A stretch of 64,000 nucleotides of DNA from Marinobacter sp. F4216 (GCF_019931195.1 NZ_JAIOUO010000002.1:620001-684000), one strand, 5' to 3'. Shown: positions 48,091-57,456, counted from the stretch's first letter. Notes: generated by a model from the sequence alone, not told the origin. Numbers and translations: made by a program.

Positions 48091-49503
48091 GTGGCTCACG
48101 TCAGATTGTTCAGGCATTACATTCACGTCCCCTTTGTCATTCTGGGCCTGATCGACTTCTCCGTGTTGGTCTGCAGTTTTCTGCTCGCTACTTTTTTTCG
48201 TTACTTCGGTGACGATGCCTATTTCTTTGAAAACCTCTCCTTGATCCTCCCTTCCGCAGCGGTATTTTCCTCGGTCAATCTTCTCACCATGATTGCAGTC
48301 GGGGTTCACCAGTCCCGACTGGAAGAGGGGATGTCTGGCATGATGCTCAGGACCATCATGGCGCTGGTGATCGGGATTCCGGCCGCCGGTTTCTCTTATC
48401 TTCTTGCCAGCGAGTGGCTCTGGTACCTGGGGTCGAGTGGCGTATTGACCGCTGCTTCCGTGTTCGGGTTCTTCCTGCTGGGTATTGTCCGGTATGTGTT
48501 CTTCGCGGTTGCGGGCAAAGACGCCTTCAAGCGTAAGGTGCTGGTGCTCGGCTCCGGCTTTCGTGCTCAGCAGTTACTTGAGGATTTGAAAACGCCGTTT
48601 AACCGTAAAGGTTTTACGTTAACCGGTTTCGTACCGCTGCCGGATGAAAAAACGGAGGTCCCAGAAGAGCTTTTGCTCCATCCGGCGACCACTCTGCAGC
48701 GTTATATCCATGAACATCCGGTCAGTGAAATCGTCGTGGCTGTCGATGATCGCCGCAAGGGGCTGCCGATGGAGGACCTTCTCGAGTGCAAGATGGAAGG
48801 GGTGAAAATCGTTGAAGCTCTGTCGTTCTATGAGCGCGAGTCACGTAAGGTTGCCCTGGAAATGCTCACTCACGGGTGGCTGGTTTTCTCGGATGGGTTC
48901 ACCGTGTCCTCGGTCTTTGGTTTTGGAAAGCGCTCACTGGACATTCTTGCCTCGCTGGCACTTCTGATTGTATCGCTTCCCCTCATGGTGCTTACGGCTA
49001 TCGCCATCAAAATTGAGGATGGTCTGAGGGCGCCGATTTTTTACAGCCAGGAACGCGTCGGATTGAATGGAAAAGTGTTCAAGGTTCATAAGTTCCGGTC
49101 CATGGTTACGGACGCTGAGAAGAACGGTGCCGTCTGGGCGAGTAAAAATGATGCCCGGGTTACCCGTGTCGGGGACTTTATCCGGAAAGTGCGAATCGAC
49201 GAATTGCCCCAGATTTTCAACGTACTGAACGGTACGATGGCTTTTGTAGGCCCGAGGCCCGAAAGGCCGGTCTTTGTTGAGGAACTCTCGGAAAAAATCC
49301 CATTCTACAGTGAACGACATCGGGTGAAGCCGGGTGTAACGGGTTGGGCGCAGCTTTGTTTTGCCTACGCAGATAATGAAGAAGACACCAAAGAAAAGCT
49401 GCGTTATGACCTATATTACATCAAGAATCAAAGTCTACTTTTGGATTTGTTGATTATAATTCAAACAGTAGAAGTGGTACTGTTCAAAAAAGGATCGCGG
49501 TAG
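48091..49503 (+). CDS. Polyprenyl-phosphate sugar-phosphate transferase, EpsB/TIGR03013 type
   Basis: This enzyme starts repeat-unit assembly by moving a sugar-1-phosphate to undecaprenyl phosphate. The 470-residue protein has four N-terminal membrane helices (about 15-130), a nucleotide-binding-like domain (KVLVLGSGFRAQQLLEDL, about 150-245), another helix near 285-310 and the C-terminal catalytic domain with FKVHKFRSMVTDAEKNG, IDELPQIFNVLNGTMAFVGP and RHRVKPGVTGWAQL. The layout and length resemble the sugar transferase that opens exosortase A-associated loci. The start is GTG with AAGGAG 5 bases ahead. It is the first gene of the locus. Confidence 0.9.
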   Translation: MAHVRLFRHYIHVPFVILGLIDFSVLVCSFLLATFFRYFGDDAYFFENLSLILPSAAVFSSVNLLTMIAVGVHQSRLEEGMSGMMLRTIMALVIGIPAAGFSYLLASEWLWYLGSSGVLTAASVFGFFLLGIVRYVFFAVAGKDAFKRKVLVLGSGFRAQQLLEDLKTPFNRKGFTLTGFVPLPDEKTEVPEELLLHPATTLQRYIHEHPVSEIVVAVDDRRKGLPMEDLLECKMEGVKIVEALSFYERESRKVALEMLTHGWLVFSDGFTVSSVFGFGKRSLDILASLALLIVSLPLMVLTAIAIKIEDGLRAPIFYSQERVGLNGKVFKVHKFRSMVTDAEKNGAVWASKNDARVTRVGDFIRKVRIDELPQIFNVLNGTMAFVGPRPERPVFVEELSEKIPFYSERHRVKPGVTGWAQLCFAYADNEEDTKEKLRYDLYYIKNQSLLLDLLIIIQTVEVVLFKKGSR

Positions 49504-49564
49504 TTCGGGGGCGGTGTTCGTCCTCCCATCGCGAAAAAGCAAGGATTGATTAAGAGGATTTTCA

Positions 49565-50206
49565 ATGTCAAGGAAGTTCCCTATCGCAGCTGTTGTTGTC
49601 CTGCTGTCAGCTGCTCTGGCGGCAGGTTGTGTCGGTCCCTCAGCCTCTTCAAGGGATAAAATCCAGAGAGCCCTCAGCGTCAATACCACGACAAGCGTCG
49701 ACGAATACCTGCTTGGTGCCACTGACGTGGTGCAGGTTTCTGTCTGGCGCAATGAAGACCTGAGCATCACCGTGCCGGTCAGGCCGGACGGAAAGATCAG
49801 CGTGCCGCTGGTCGGCGATGTGCAGGCAGCGGGTCGAACACCACAGGCCCTGGCCGATGACATAGAAAACAGCCTTGCCAGATACATACGCCAGCCACAG
49901 GTCAGCATCGTTGTTACCTCCATGGGAAGCCACGAATTCAGCCATCGGGTCAGGGTTACCGGAGCGGTAGAAGACCCCATTTCGATGCCCCACAGGCCCG
50001 GAATGACGGTGCTGGACATCGTACTGAGTGCAGGTGGCACGACTCCCTTTGCCGCGCTCAACAAATCTATGCTGTATAGGAAAGTAGGTGGTGAGATTGT
50101 CGCTATTCCTATACGACTGGAAGACATTTTGAACGACGGAGATGTCTCCACCAATTACGCGATTCGTCCGGGCGACATTCTCAGTATTCCTGAGCGAAGT
50201 TTTTGA
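49565..50206 (+). CDS. Polysaccharide export lipoprotein, Wza/EpsD type
   Basis: A 213-residue outer-membrane export protein. The lipoprotein signal ends at lipobox LAAGC (Cys22). A Poly_export domain follows (YLLGATDVVQVSVWRNEDLS, VRPDGKISVPLVGDVQAAG), then a SLBB domain (VRVTGAVEDPISMPHRPGMT, LSAGGTTPFA). It is much shorter than Wza of E. coli group 1 capsules and resembles the export protein of XrtA-type loci. It lies 61 bases after the priming transferase, with AGAGGA before the ATG. Confidence 0.9.
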   Translation: MSRKFPIAAVVVLLSAALAAGCVGPSASSRDKIQRALSVNTTTSVDEYLLGATDVVQVSVWRNEDLSITVPVRPDGKISVPLVGDVQAAGRTPQALADDIENSLARYIRQPQVSIVVTSMGSHEFSHRVRVTGAVEDPISMPHRPGMTVLDIVLSAGGTTPFAALNKSMLYRKVGGEIVAIPIRLEDILNDGDVSTNYAIRPGDILSIPERSF

Positions 50207-50259
50207 TCGTTGAGGTTTTGGGCGAGTTCAAGCAAAAACCAACCGTAGGTATGTAGCTT

Positions 50260-51786
50260 ATGCCAGTGCCTCTCTCCCAGTTGCCGAGCGAAGTGATTAG
50301 GGAGGTCGGTAGTCGAAAATGGCTTGCTTTACTGATCTTCGTGCTTGTGAGCTTCGGTGTTTTAGCTGCGGGCTTTTTATGGCCCTACAAATATACTTCT
50401 GAAACCGTCATTTTTATTGACGATAAAAACATTATTCAGCCCCTGATGGAAGGCAGTGCCGTTACCACGGAGATCAATGATCGGGCGTCCGCGGCGCAGG
50501 AGTTGCTTTGGGGCCGCAGTGTGATTGAGAAAATCGCCAAGGACGAAGAAATATTTGGCGAAGACGCTGCGGATATATCCCGGGAGAAACTTGAGGCCAG
50601 GGTTGCGGGTTTACGAACGAATATCGAGGTTGTCCCTCGTGGCGACAGCTACTTCTCTATTTCCTACAAAGCCCGGTCGCCGATGCGTGCATTTCAGATC
50701 GCACAGAAGGCTGCTCAGCTTTTTATCGAGGAAACGAGTGAGCGTAAGCGGATTGAAAGCCGCAATGCCTACGATTTTATCAACAAGCAGGTAAAAAGTT
50801 ACGAGGTTCAGTTAGCTGCTGCCGAAGAGCGGCTCAAACAGTTTCTTTCGGAGAATGTCGAAGGGACGGAAGGCGAGGCCAATGATCGATTGGCGAACCT
50901 CAGGGCTGAACTCGAACAGGCGGAAATGGAAAAATCCGAGTTGGAGACTCGCGCCGTTTCCCTTGATAATGAGCTTGATCGGCTAAACCCAATGATTATG
51001 CAGGGGCAGTCTGCTGATGCCTTCCAAAACCGAATCAGTGCTCTGGAAGAGCAGTTGGACAATCTCCGTCTCAAGTACCACGACACCTACCCGGATATCG
51101 TCATATTGCGTGAGCAGCTTGAAGAGTTGCGCAAGCAGCGAGCGCGGGCCATAGCTAATGGAGAACCGATTCAGTCCCTCGCTGGCGAAGCAATTGCAAA
51201 TCCGGTTTACCAGGAAGTGCAGTCAGAACTTACTTCAACCAGAGCAAACATTCAGACGATCAGTACCAGAATTCGGTCCTACCAACGACTTCTTGATGAG
51301 CAAAGTGAGCGGATGGAGCGTGTCCAAGCAAACAATGCCCAGTACGCAGAGCTTACCCGGGACATGGAGGTAAACAAGGAAATTTATGATGACCTTCTGA
51401 AGCGTCGTGAAAGGGCTCGGGTTTCCATGCATCTGGATGTTGAAGGCCAGGGCCTGAACTACCACATCAATGAAAAGGCTCAGTTCCCACTCTCAGCCTC
51501 CGGGCCACAGTTCTCCATGTTTGCTGTCGCCGGCCTCTTTTTGGGATTGGCCGCGCCATTCGGGCTGGTTGCCGGACTTCTGCAGATCGATCCCCGAGTC
51601 AGAGCTCGAGAACAGCTGGAAGAAGAAATGGAAATTCCGGTCTTGGTTCAGCTGCCGGAGGTAAAGACCCCCTTTGAAAAACGGCGTGACAGCCGAGTGA
51701 CGACATTAGTGGGCTTGTTGGCTGTCGTTGCGGTTGTTGCATACCTGGCAGTGGCCATAGCTGGTGTGATGGGAGTGATCGGATGA
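50260..51786 (+). CDS. Polysaccharide chain-length determinant (Wzz-like, XrtA type)
   Basis: A 508-residue PCP-2-like co-polymerase. The first membrane helix is at about 19-42 (ALLIFVLVSFGVLAAGFLW). A long periplasmic part with coiled coils (about 165-385, e.g. AELEQAEMEKSELETRAVSL) follows, then a helix near 415-440, a short cytoplasmic segment and a last hydrophobic stretch near 480-505. It lacks a fused kinase domain; the CpsD-like protein is encoded separately, overlapping by 4 bases (ATGA). It probably sets chain length together with the polymerase. Confidence 0.9.
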   Translation: MPVPLSQLPSEVIREVGSRKWLALLIFVLVSFGVLAAGFLWPYKYTSETVIFIDDKNIIQPLMEGSAVTTEINDRASAAQELLWGRSVIEKIAKDEEIFGEDAADISREKLEARVAGLRTNIEVVPRGDSYFSISYKARSPMRAFQIAQKAAQLFIEETSERKRIESRNAYDFINKQVKSYEVQLAAAEERLKQFLSENVEGTEGEANDRLANLRAELEQAEMEKSELETRAVSLDNELDRLNPMIMQGQSADAFQNRISALEEQLDNLRLKYHDTYPDIVILREQLEELRKQRARAIANGEPIQSLAGEAIANPVYQEVQSELTSTRANIQTISTRIRSYQRLLDEQSERMERVQANNAQYAELTRDMEVNKEIYDDLLKRRERARVSMHLDVEGQGLNYHINEKAQFPLSASGPQFSMFAVAGLFLGLAAPFGLVAGLLQIDPRVRAREQLEEEMEIPVLVQLPEVKTPFEKRRDSRVTTLVGLLAVVAVVAYLAVAIAGVMGVIG

Positions 51787-52685
51787 GTGAACGGAAAGGT
51801 ACCAGCGGCCCTCTTAGGGACCTCAACGAAGAGCTGTCAGAATCCAGCAATGAAGAAAGACCAGCCAATAAAGAAGGGAACTACTGGCTTAGAAAAAAGG
51901 GCGAGTTGAACAAGGACGGGGTCCCATATGGGGAGTGGGATGATTCTCGCATGTTGGTGCCGAGTTCGCTGGAGTTAGGCCCGGGCGCAGTCGACCGCTA
52001 CGTCATCAGTAAACAGATTGTCAGAATGCAGGAGCCTCGGAGATTAACGCCTGGCGACATGGATGAGCGGCGTATAATTTATCCGGAATCCAGCAATATG
52101 GCTCTGGTCAATCGATTTCGGGATTTGAGAACCCGATTGCTTGAGAATTCCGGTGGCAACAACTTCACCATGGTTGTTACTGGTACAAAAACGGGCGCCG
52201 GAGCCTCTTTTGTTGCACTTAACCTGGCTGCTGCTTTCGCGTTTGATCAGGCGAAAACTGCCGTTATCATTGATTGTAACCTTCGCGAGCCCACCCTCCA
52301 CTCAACACTGGACGTGTTACCAGAAGCCGGGTTAACAGATTTTCTGGACGAGCCGGATCTGGATATCTCAAGAATTATCTACCCGACGGGTATTCCCAGG
52401 CTAAGGCTTATCCCAGCAGGTAATCGAAGAGAACACCCGGGAGAGTTTTTTACGTCGTTTCGAATGAAGCAGTTTCTAATGGCCGTGAGGCGCCGGTATC
52501 CCGACAGGTTTATTATTCTGGATACGGCACCGGTTACTGAATCGCCTGATGCAAGAATTCTGGCAGAAATCTGTGATTACTCGATGCTGGTTGTTCCCCA
52601 TGGTGGTGTGACTTCGGGAGTGGTCGAAAATGCGGCAGCATCGTTCAATCCAAAAAAGTTCGTTGGAGCCGTGATAAATGGGTGA
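51783..52685 (+). CDS. CpsD-like ATPase, probable pseudokinase
   Basis: This belongs with the bacterial tyrosine kinases that pair with Wzz-like proteins, and it is similar to the XrtA-associated form. The 300-residue protein has an N-terminal acidic region, then a P-loop domain from about residue 105. The Walker A motif, normally GxGK(S/T), reads TGTKTGAGAS (135-142 region), with Ala141 where the invariant lysine should be. Walker A' (VIIDCNLREP, Asp164) and Walker B (FIILDTAP, Asp247) remain. The tyrosine-rich C-terminal tail is absent: the protein ends FVGAVING. It is coupled to the Wzz-like gene and overlaps the next gene by 8 bases. Kinase activity is doubtful; a structural or regulatory role is inferred. 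Confidence 0.85.
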   Translation: MSERKGTSGPLRDLNEELSESSNEERPANKEGNYWLRKKGELNKDGVPYGEWDDSRMLVPSSLELGPGAVDRYVISKQIVRMQEPRRLTPGDMDERRIIYPESSNMALVNRFRDLRTRLLENSGGNNFTMVVTGTKTGAGASFVALNLAAAFAFDQAKTAVIIDCNLREPTLHSTLDVLPEAGLTDFLDEPDLDISRIIYPTGIPRLRLIPAGNRREHPGEFFTSFRMKQFLMAVRRRYPDRFIILDTAPVTESPDARILAEICDYSMLVVPHGGVTSGVVENAAASFNPKKFVGAVING

Positions 52686-53961
52686 GCCAAGGATGGGCAG
52701 GGGATTTCTACAGGTTTTAGCCGTCCTGCTGGCGGCATCGACAATACCGGTGAGCAGCGTTAGTGCTGCTCCGGCCAACGTGTCGCTGGGTTTTGATTCG
52801 AGGTTAACGAGTAACGCTCGAAAGAGCTTTCAAGATGAAGTGGTTGATGTTGAATCACGACTTTTGCTCGGAATAAGCCATTCCTCGGATACCGGCCGAT
52901 GTGATTCGGACCTGATTTCCCAGGCGCGTTATGAGCGCTGGCTTGATGAAACGTTTGATCCCGAAGTGGCAGGTTATTTGAACTTCATTGCTGATTGCAG
53001 TCTCGGCAGCAACGTCGTCTGGCGTTTCGAGGATTACCTGGATGACGTGCTCCAGAGTAGCCGCGCTGCTGGCACTCCCGATCAGGAAAGCCAGAAAAAC
53101 ATTTTTCGCACCGGCCCCATCGTGACTTTCAGGCTCACCTCTGTCGATGACCTGTTTTTTTCCCTGCAATACGAAAATACAGAGTACAGGGAACCCTCGT
53201 TTACCGATGGCAATAGGTATACGGGGACTGTTGGTTGGAACCACTCATTCAGTCAGTCCTTTACTGCCGGTCTCAGCGCCAGCGTCGAACGTGCAATTCT
53301 GGATACAGAGGAAGAAATTGATAAGTTGACGCTGTCGATTCCTCTAACAAAGGAATGGGCTGCAACTCGTATGGCGGGTTCTATTGGTTACAGCCTGCTT
53401 GAAACATCTTTTATTGATCGTGTTCAGGAAAGCGAAGGATTCGTCGGAAGTTTCAGTCTGCTCAGGGACATCAATCCGACCACATCACTGTCGATAGAGG
53501 CGAGCAGTGAACTGACGGACCAGACATCAGACTTTGACGTTCGTTTCGGCGAAGTCATTTTTGACCTGGAAGAAACCAGTGCGGTTCAAGTGTCGGCGAT
53601 ACAGATCAAACTGGAGAAGCGTTTCGGTGCTGGATCCTCTCTCTCTGGCATTCTGTTCGCCAACCAGACGGATTACCTCGATATTGGCAATCAGGAGACC
53701 GGGGAAGGCGTTCGGGTTGAGTTTTTACAGCCAATCACACGTCAGATGAATGCCCGGTTTGAAGGCTCCTACGACAACAGAAGCTATACGGTCGACGAAA
53801 CAGAGGATCAGGGACTTCGTGGTGTGGCGGGAATAGATTTTCGGTTGAACAGCCAGCTGGAGTTTGTGAGCCAATTCGGTTTTGAGCAACGTAGAAGTGA
53901 TGTAGATAACCGGGGATACGATGAAGCCTGGTTCTTGTTCGGCTTGGAATACAACCTTTAA
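52678..53961 (+). CDS. Outer-membrane beta-barrel protein of the polysaccharide locus
   Basis: A 427-residue protein with a signal peptide (about 30 residues, cut near VSA-AP), then many alternating strands such as VSLGFDSRLTSNARKS, FFSLQYENTEYREPSF and LEFVSQFGFEQRRSD, ending AWFLFGLEYNL. It resembles the TIGR03016-type protein found after the tyrosine kinase in XrtA loci, thought to help export or form an outer-membrane channel. The ATG at 52678 overlaps the preceding gene by 8 bases. The function is unproven. Confidence 0.8.
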   Translation: MGEPRMGRGFLQVLAVLLAASTIPVSSVSAAPANVSLGFDSRLTSNARKSFQDEVVDVESRLLLGISHSSDTGRCDSDLISQARYERWLDETFDPEVAGYLNFIADCSLGSNVVWRFEDYLDDVLQSSRAAGTPDQESQKNIFRTGPIVTFRLTSVDDLFFSLQYENTEYREPSFTDGNRYTGTVGWNHSFSQSFTAGLSASVERAILDTEEEIDKLTLSIPLTKEWAATRMAGSIGYSLLETSFIDRVQESEGFVGSFSLLRDINPTTSLSIEASSELTDQTSDFDVRFGEVIFDLEETSAVQVSAIQIKLEKRFGAGSSLSGILFANQTDYLDIGNQETGEGVRVEFLQPITRQMNARFEGSYDNRSYTVDETEDQGLRGVAGIDFRLNSQLEFVSQFGFEQRRSDVDNRGYDEAWFLFGLEYNL

Positions 53962-53998
53962 TCCGCTCGATCAGCAAACCGAGGACAGGGAAACCGTC

Positions 53999-54868
53999 GT
54001 GAGCAGTGAAATCAGAAATGCGCTTACTATTGATGTCGAGGACTATTTTCAGGTCGCAGCTCTGGCGGAAGCAGTCGACCGGGACGACTGGCCGCAGATG
54101 GAGTATCGGGTCGAATCGAACACGGATCGGCTTCTTGAGCTATTTGAACGGTTTGATACGAAGGCAACCTTCTTCGTGCTCGGATGGGTAGCGGAGCGTT
54201 CGCCTCACCTTGTTCGTCGGATACAGCAAGCGGGGCATGAAATCGCCAGCCATGGCTACAGTCATCAGTTGGTCTATTCCCAAACAGAAAAAGTGTTTCG
54301 AGAGGAAACACGTAGATCCAAGGCCATTCTCGAAGACATCACCGGGGCGCCTGTTACAGGATACAGAGCCGCGAGTTATTCCATTACGGCCAAGTCACTC
54401 TGGGCACTAGATGTGCTTTGCGATGAGGGTTTCACTTGGGATTCTTCGATATTTCCCGTTCACCATGATCGATACGGTATGCCCGGGACCCCTTTCACCC
54501 CTTACCGAATTCAGGCCCCCAATGGTGGCCAGTTGACGGAATTTCCACTCTCCACCTGTTCCATTGGTAGTTATCGCCTACCAATTGCAGGTGGTGGCTA
54601 TTTTCGACTGTTTCCGTACTGGTTGAGCCGATGGGGGTTGGGCCAGATTAACCGGCTTGGAGAGCCGTTTATCTTCTATTTGCACCCCTGGGAAATTGAT
54701 CCGGGTCAGCCACGGCTCGACGTGAAGGCATTTTCTCGCTTCAGACACTATAACAATCTTGACCGCTGTTATGGCCGATTGGAGAAATTGTTGGGGGACT
54801 TCAGTTTCGGACCGGTTTCGAAGGTGTTGTCAGGTTCAAACATTCCCTTAGAGCCAGTTGCCGTCTGA
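53999..54868 (+). CDS. Polysaccharide deacetylase, XrtA-associated type
   Basis: A 289-residue NodB-fold deacetylase with no signal peptide visible. ALTIDVEDYFQVAAL carries the catalytic/metal Asp, HEIASHGYSHQ the metal-binding His pair, GYRAASYSIT the third motif and FYLHPWEIDPGQPRLD the fifth. The C-terminal HYNNLDRCYGRLEKLLGDF resembles the PEP-CTERM-locus family (TIGR03006) as I recall it. It would deacetylate N-acetyl sugars of lipid-linked or polymeric glycan. The start is GTG at 53999 with ACAGGGA 7 bases upstream; the longer frame back to 53921 lies within the barrel gene. Confidence 0.9.
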   Translation: MSSEIRNALTIDVEDYFQVAALAEAVDRDDWPQMEYRVESNTDRLLELFERFDTKATFFVLGWVAERSPHLVRRIQQAGHEIASHGYSHQLVYSQTEKVFREETRRSKAILEDITGAPVTGYRAASYSITAKSLWALDVLCDEGFTWDSSIFPVHHDRYGMPGTPFTPYRIQAPNGGQLTEFPLSTCSIGSYRLPIAGGGYFRLFPYWLSRWGLGQINRLGEPFIFYLHPWEIDPGQPRLDVKAFSRFRHYNNLDRCYGRLEKLLGDFSFGPVSKVLSGSNIPLEPVAV

Positions 54869-54896
54869 GGAGTTCCACTTCATCCGGGGAAGGTGT

Positions 54897-56207
54897 ATGC
54901 AGCTGGAGAGCGTCTCAAATCCTCACGAAGAACTGGAATCTCGTCTTTCCTTTCTTCAAGAGGAGAACAAACGCCTTGGCAGGTTGGTTGATAAGGCCCG
55001 GGAGTCGACGGCGCCCGCTGAAGATTTGCTGGGTGAATTACAGAGAAATATCAAAGAAATAAAAGCCCTAAAGAAACGTGTAAAGCAAAACCAAAACAAA
55101 TCTATTGAAAAGTCCTGGTCTCCGCCCAAAATTTCTGTGCCGCAGGCGATCCTCAATCAATCGGTTACGGAACCTCTTGAGGTGAAAGTTGCGAGTCATG
55201 AGCATTCCTTGCCCATTGACCAGTACGTGGCTGGCCATCCAGCCGGGTCCATCTGGCATAGTACTGCTGTGACCTCTTTCATTGGGGCAACCTGCAAACA
55301 CCAGATTCGCTACTTTTTGGCGATTGATAAGCGCGATCAGGTGGTCGGAGTACTCCCGGTTACCCAAATGAACAGTTATCTGTTCGGGAACTTCATGGTT
55401 TCCGTGCCGTATTTCAACTACGGGGGAGTGCTGGCAGACAATGGAGATGTGGCTCGAAAACTGATTCAGGCTGCAGATTGCTGGCGAGCAGAGATGCAGT
55501 CAAAACATATGGAGTTGCGGCACTTTGGGGACAGTGGATTAGGGCTCCGCCAACGTAGTCACAAGGTTACTTTTTGGCTACCACTACCCACGAATCCCAG
55601 GGACCTTTGGGATAGCTTCAGACCGAAGCTCCGGGCACAGATCCGCCGCGGTCAGAGGGAGTCCATCGAGTTCAGTATCGGCGGGGCAGAGTTCCTGGAC
55701 GAATTTTATCGAGTATTTGCCATCAACATGCGAGACCTCGGAACGCCCGTTTATGGACGCCCCTTTTTTCGTAACCTGCTCGATAGTTTGGGTAACAATG
55801 TCTGGCTGGTTATAGGGAGAAGGAATGGTAAAGCAGTCACATGTGCGTTTCTGACAGGATCCGGAGACAGGATGGAGATTCCCTGGGCATCCAGTCTTCG
55901 TAGGGTTAGCCAAACAGGGGCAAATATGGCGATGTATTGGCGCATCCTTGAGTTCGCGATGGAGCAAGGCTTCCGCTACTTCGATTTTGGTCGCTGCTCG
56001 CCCGAGTCCGGAACCTACAAATTCAAAAGGCAGTGGGGAGCCCAAGAGCTTTCCATGCATTGGGATTACGTCTTGCCAGAAGGCGGGGAGTTGCCGGCGC
56101 TGAACCCCGATAACCCAAAATTCAAGATGGTCATAGAAGTCTGGCGAAGATTGCCTGTGTGGATTACCAGGTTGATTGGGCCCAAGATCGTGAATTCGTT
56201 ACCTTGA
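54897..56207 (+). CDS. FemAB-type GNAT protein with N-terminal coiled coil
   Basis: A 436-residue protein. Residues 1-75 form a charged coiled coil (ELESRLSFLQEENKRLGRLV, NIKEIKALKKRVKQ). The remainder is a double GNAT (FemAB-like) domain with VPYFNYGGVLADN, LRAQIRRGQRESIEF and FDFGRCSPESGTYKFKRQWG, the signature of the XrtA-system FemAB family. FemAB proteins use aminoacyl-tRNA to add amino acids; the target here may be the polysaccharide or a lipid-linked intermediate. The ATG at 54897 follows GGAAGG by 5 bases; a start at 54858 is less likely. It follows the deacetylase by 28 bases. Confidence 0.85.
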   Translation: MQLESVSNPHEELESRLSFLQEENKRLGRLVDKARESTAPAEDLLGELQRNIKEIKALKKRVKQNQNKSIEKSWSPPKISVPQAILNQSVTEPLEVKVASHEHSLPIDQYVAGHPAGSIWHSTAVTSFIGATCKHQIRYFLAIDKRDQVVGVLPVTQMNSYLFGNFMVSVPYFNYGGVLADNGDVARKLIQAADCWRAEMQSKHMELRHFGDSGLGLRQRSHKVTFWLPLPTNPRDLWDSFRPKLRAQIRRGQRESIEFSIGGAEFLDEFYRVFAINMRDLGTPVYGRPFFRNLLDSLGNNVWLVIGRRNGKAVTCAFLTGSGDRMEIPWASSLRRVSQTGANMAMYWRILEFAMEQGFRYFDFGRCSPESGTYKFKRQWGAQELSMHWDYVLPEGGELPALNPDNPKFKMVIEVWRRLPVWITRLIGPKIVNSLP

Positions 56208-56304
56208 TGTTATTCATAGATTAGGATTCTCAAATCTGGGTCCGCATCGTGAACAGTGGGGACTGTCACACCGGCCTGCCAGGGGCATGGAGGTTTTTTT
56301 TGGA

Positions 56305-57456
56305 ATGAAGGAATATTCCCAAGCAACCGTTCTGCATCTGATTGATACAACAGGGCCAGGGGGGGCGGAAACGGTCTTTATCAACCTTTTGCGACACTTT
56401 CAGAAAGTCGGTCAGCGTAACCTTGTAATTCTGAGAGGTGAGGGCTGGGTCGCTGACAAGGTTCGCGAGGTCGGTATAGAGCCCCATATTATTGATTCAA
56501 AGGGAAGTTTTAACCTCAACTATATTAATGTCCTGAGAAGGTTCGTTTCTCAGGAACGCGTGGGCCTGATTCATGGCCACCTCTTGGGCTCCAATGTGTA
56601 TGGGGCTTTACTCGCGTTAATCTGCAGAAAACCCATGATTGCGACCTTCCATGGAGCGGTCGACGTCGCAGCGAAGGAGCGATTCCTTCGCGCAAAATTT
56701 TTCTGCATCGGCAGGGGCGCTTCGAAAATCATTTGCGTATCGAAACGTCTTCAACAGGAGCTCACTGATCGGAGCACGCTTCCCGAGAGCAAACTTAAGC
56801 TCATATACAATGGCGTCGATCCAGACTTATTTTCTGGATCTTCGGACAAGAATCTCAAAGCGGAACTGGGATTGGACCAGGATTCGATCCTCACCGTGTC
56901 GGTGGGAAACATTCGGCCTGCCAAGGGGTATGAATACCTCGTTGATGCGGCGATCGAAATGGCCACGGTCGAGCCGAAAATGCATTTCGTGGTGGTCGGA
57001 CACCAACGAAAGGGGCTATTCGAAAAGCTTCAGAAACGAGCTGAATCGTCCGCCAAAGGCGTGCCTAATATCCATTGGCTGGGGTTTCGGGAGGATATAA
57101 GAGACATCCTCAGACAGGCAGATGCATTTGTGCTTCCCTCAGTATCGGAAGGTTTTTCGATATCAACGGTAGAAGCCATGATGGCCGGCACCCCCATCGT
57201 TGCCACTCGAAGCGGGGGGCCGGAGGAAATCGTCGATGACCATCAGACTGGCATGCTCGTTCCTGTCAGAGACCCGGCGGCAATTTCCGCGGCTCTCATG
57301 GAGTTAAGAAACCAAAAGGTAAGGGAAAAGATAACCCGGTGCGCAGCGGAAGTGGCCAGGGAAAAATTTGGGCTCTCCCGCATGCTGCGTGAGTATGAGA
57401 GCCTCTACAGGGAACTCCTTGGGAACCAGTCCTATGATGAAAAGTGTCGCACTTAG
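56305..57456 (+). CDS. Glycosyltransferase family 4 protein
   Basis: A GT-B glycosyltransferase of about 383 residues. The N-terminal acceptor domain starts with VLHLIDTTGPGGAETVFINL. The C-terminal donor domain has SVGNIRPAKGYEYLVDAA and the GT4 signature FVLPSVSEGFSISTVEAMMAGTPIVAT with the conserved glutamate. It transfers a hexose or amino sugar from a nucleotide donor to the growing repeat unit; the specificity cannot be read. GGAGG lies 11 bases before the ATG at 56305; an earlier in-frame ATG at 56287 has only a poorly spaced site. The 3' end overlaps the next gene by 23 bases. Confidence 0.9.
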   Translation: MKEYSQATVLHLIDTTGPGGAETVFINLLRHFQKVGQRNLVILRGEGWVADKVREVGIEPHIIDSKGSFNLNYINVLRRFVSQERVGLIHGHLLGSNVYGALLALICRKPMIATFHGAVDVAAKERFLRAKFFCIGRGASKIICVSKRLQQELTDRSTLPESKLKLIYNGVDPDLFSGSSDKNLKAELGLDQDSILTVSVGNIRPAKGYEYLVDAAIEMATVEPKMHFVVVGHQRKGLFEKLQKRAESSAKGVPNIHWLGFREDIRDILRQADAFVLPSVSEGFSISTVEAMMAGTPIVATRSGGPEEIVDDHQTGMLVPVRDPAAISAALMELRNQKVREKITRCAAEVAREKFGLSRMLREYESLYRELLGNQSYDEKCRT

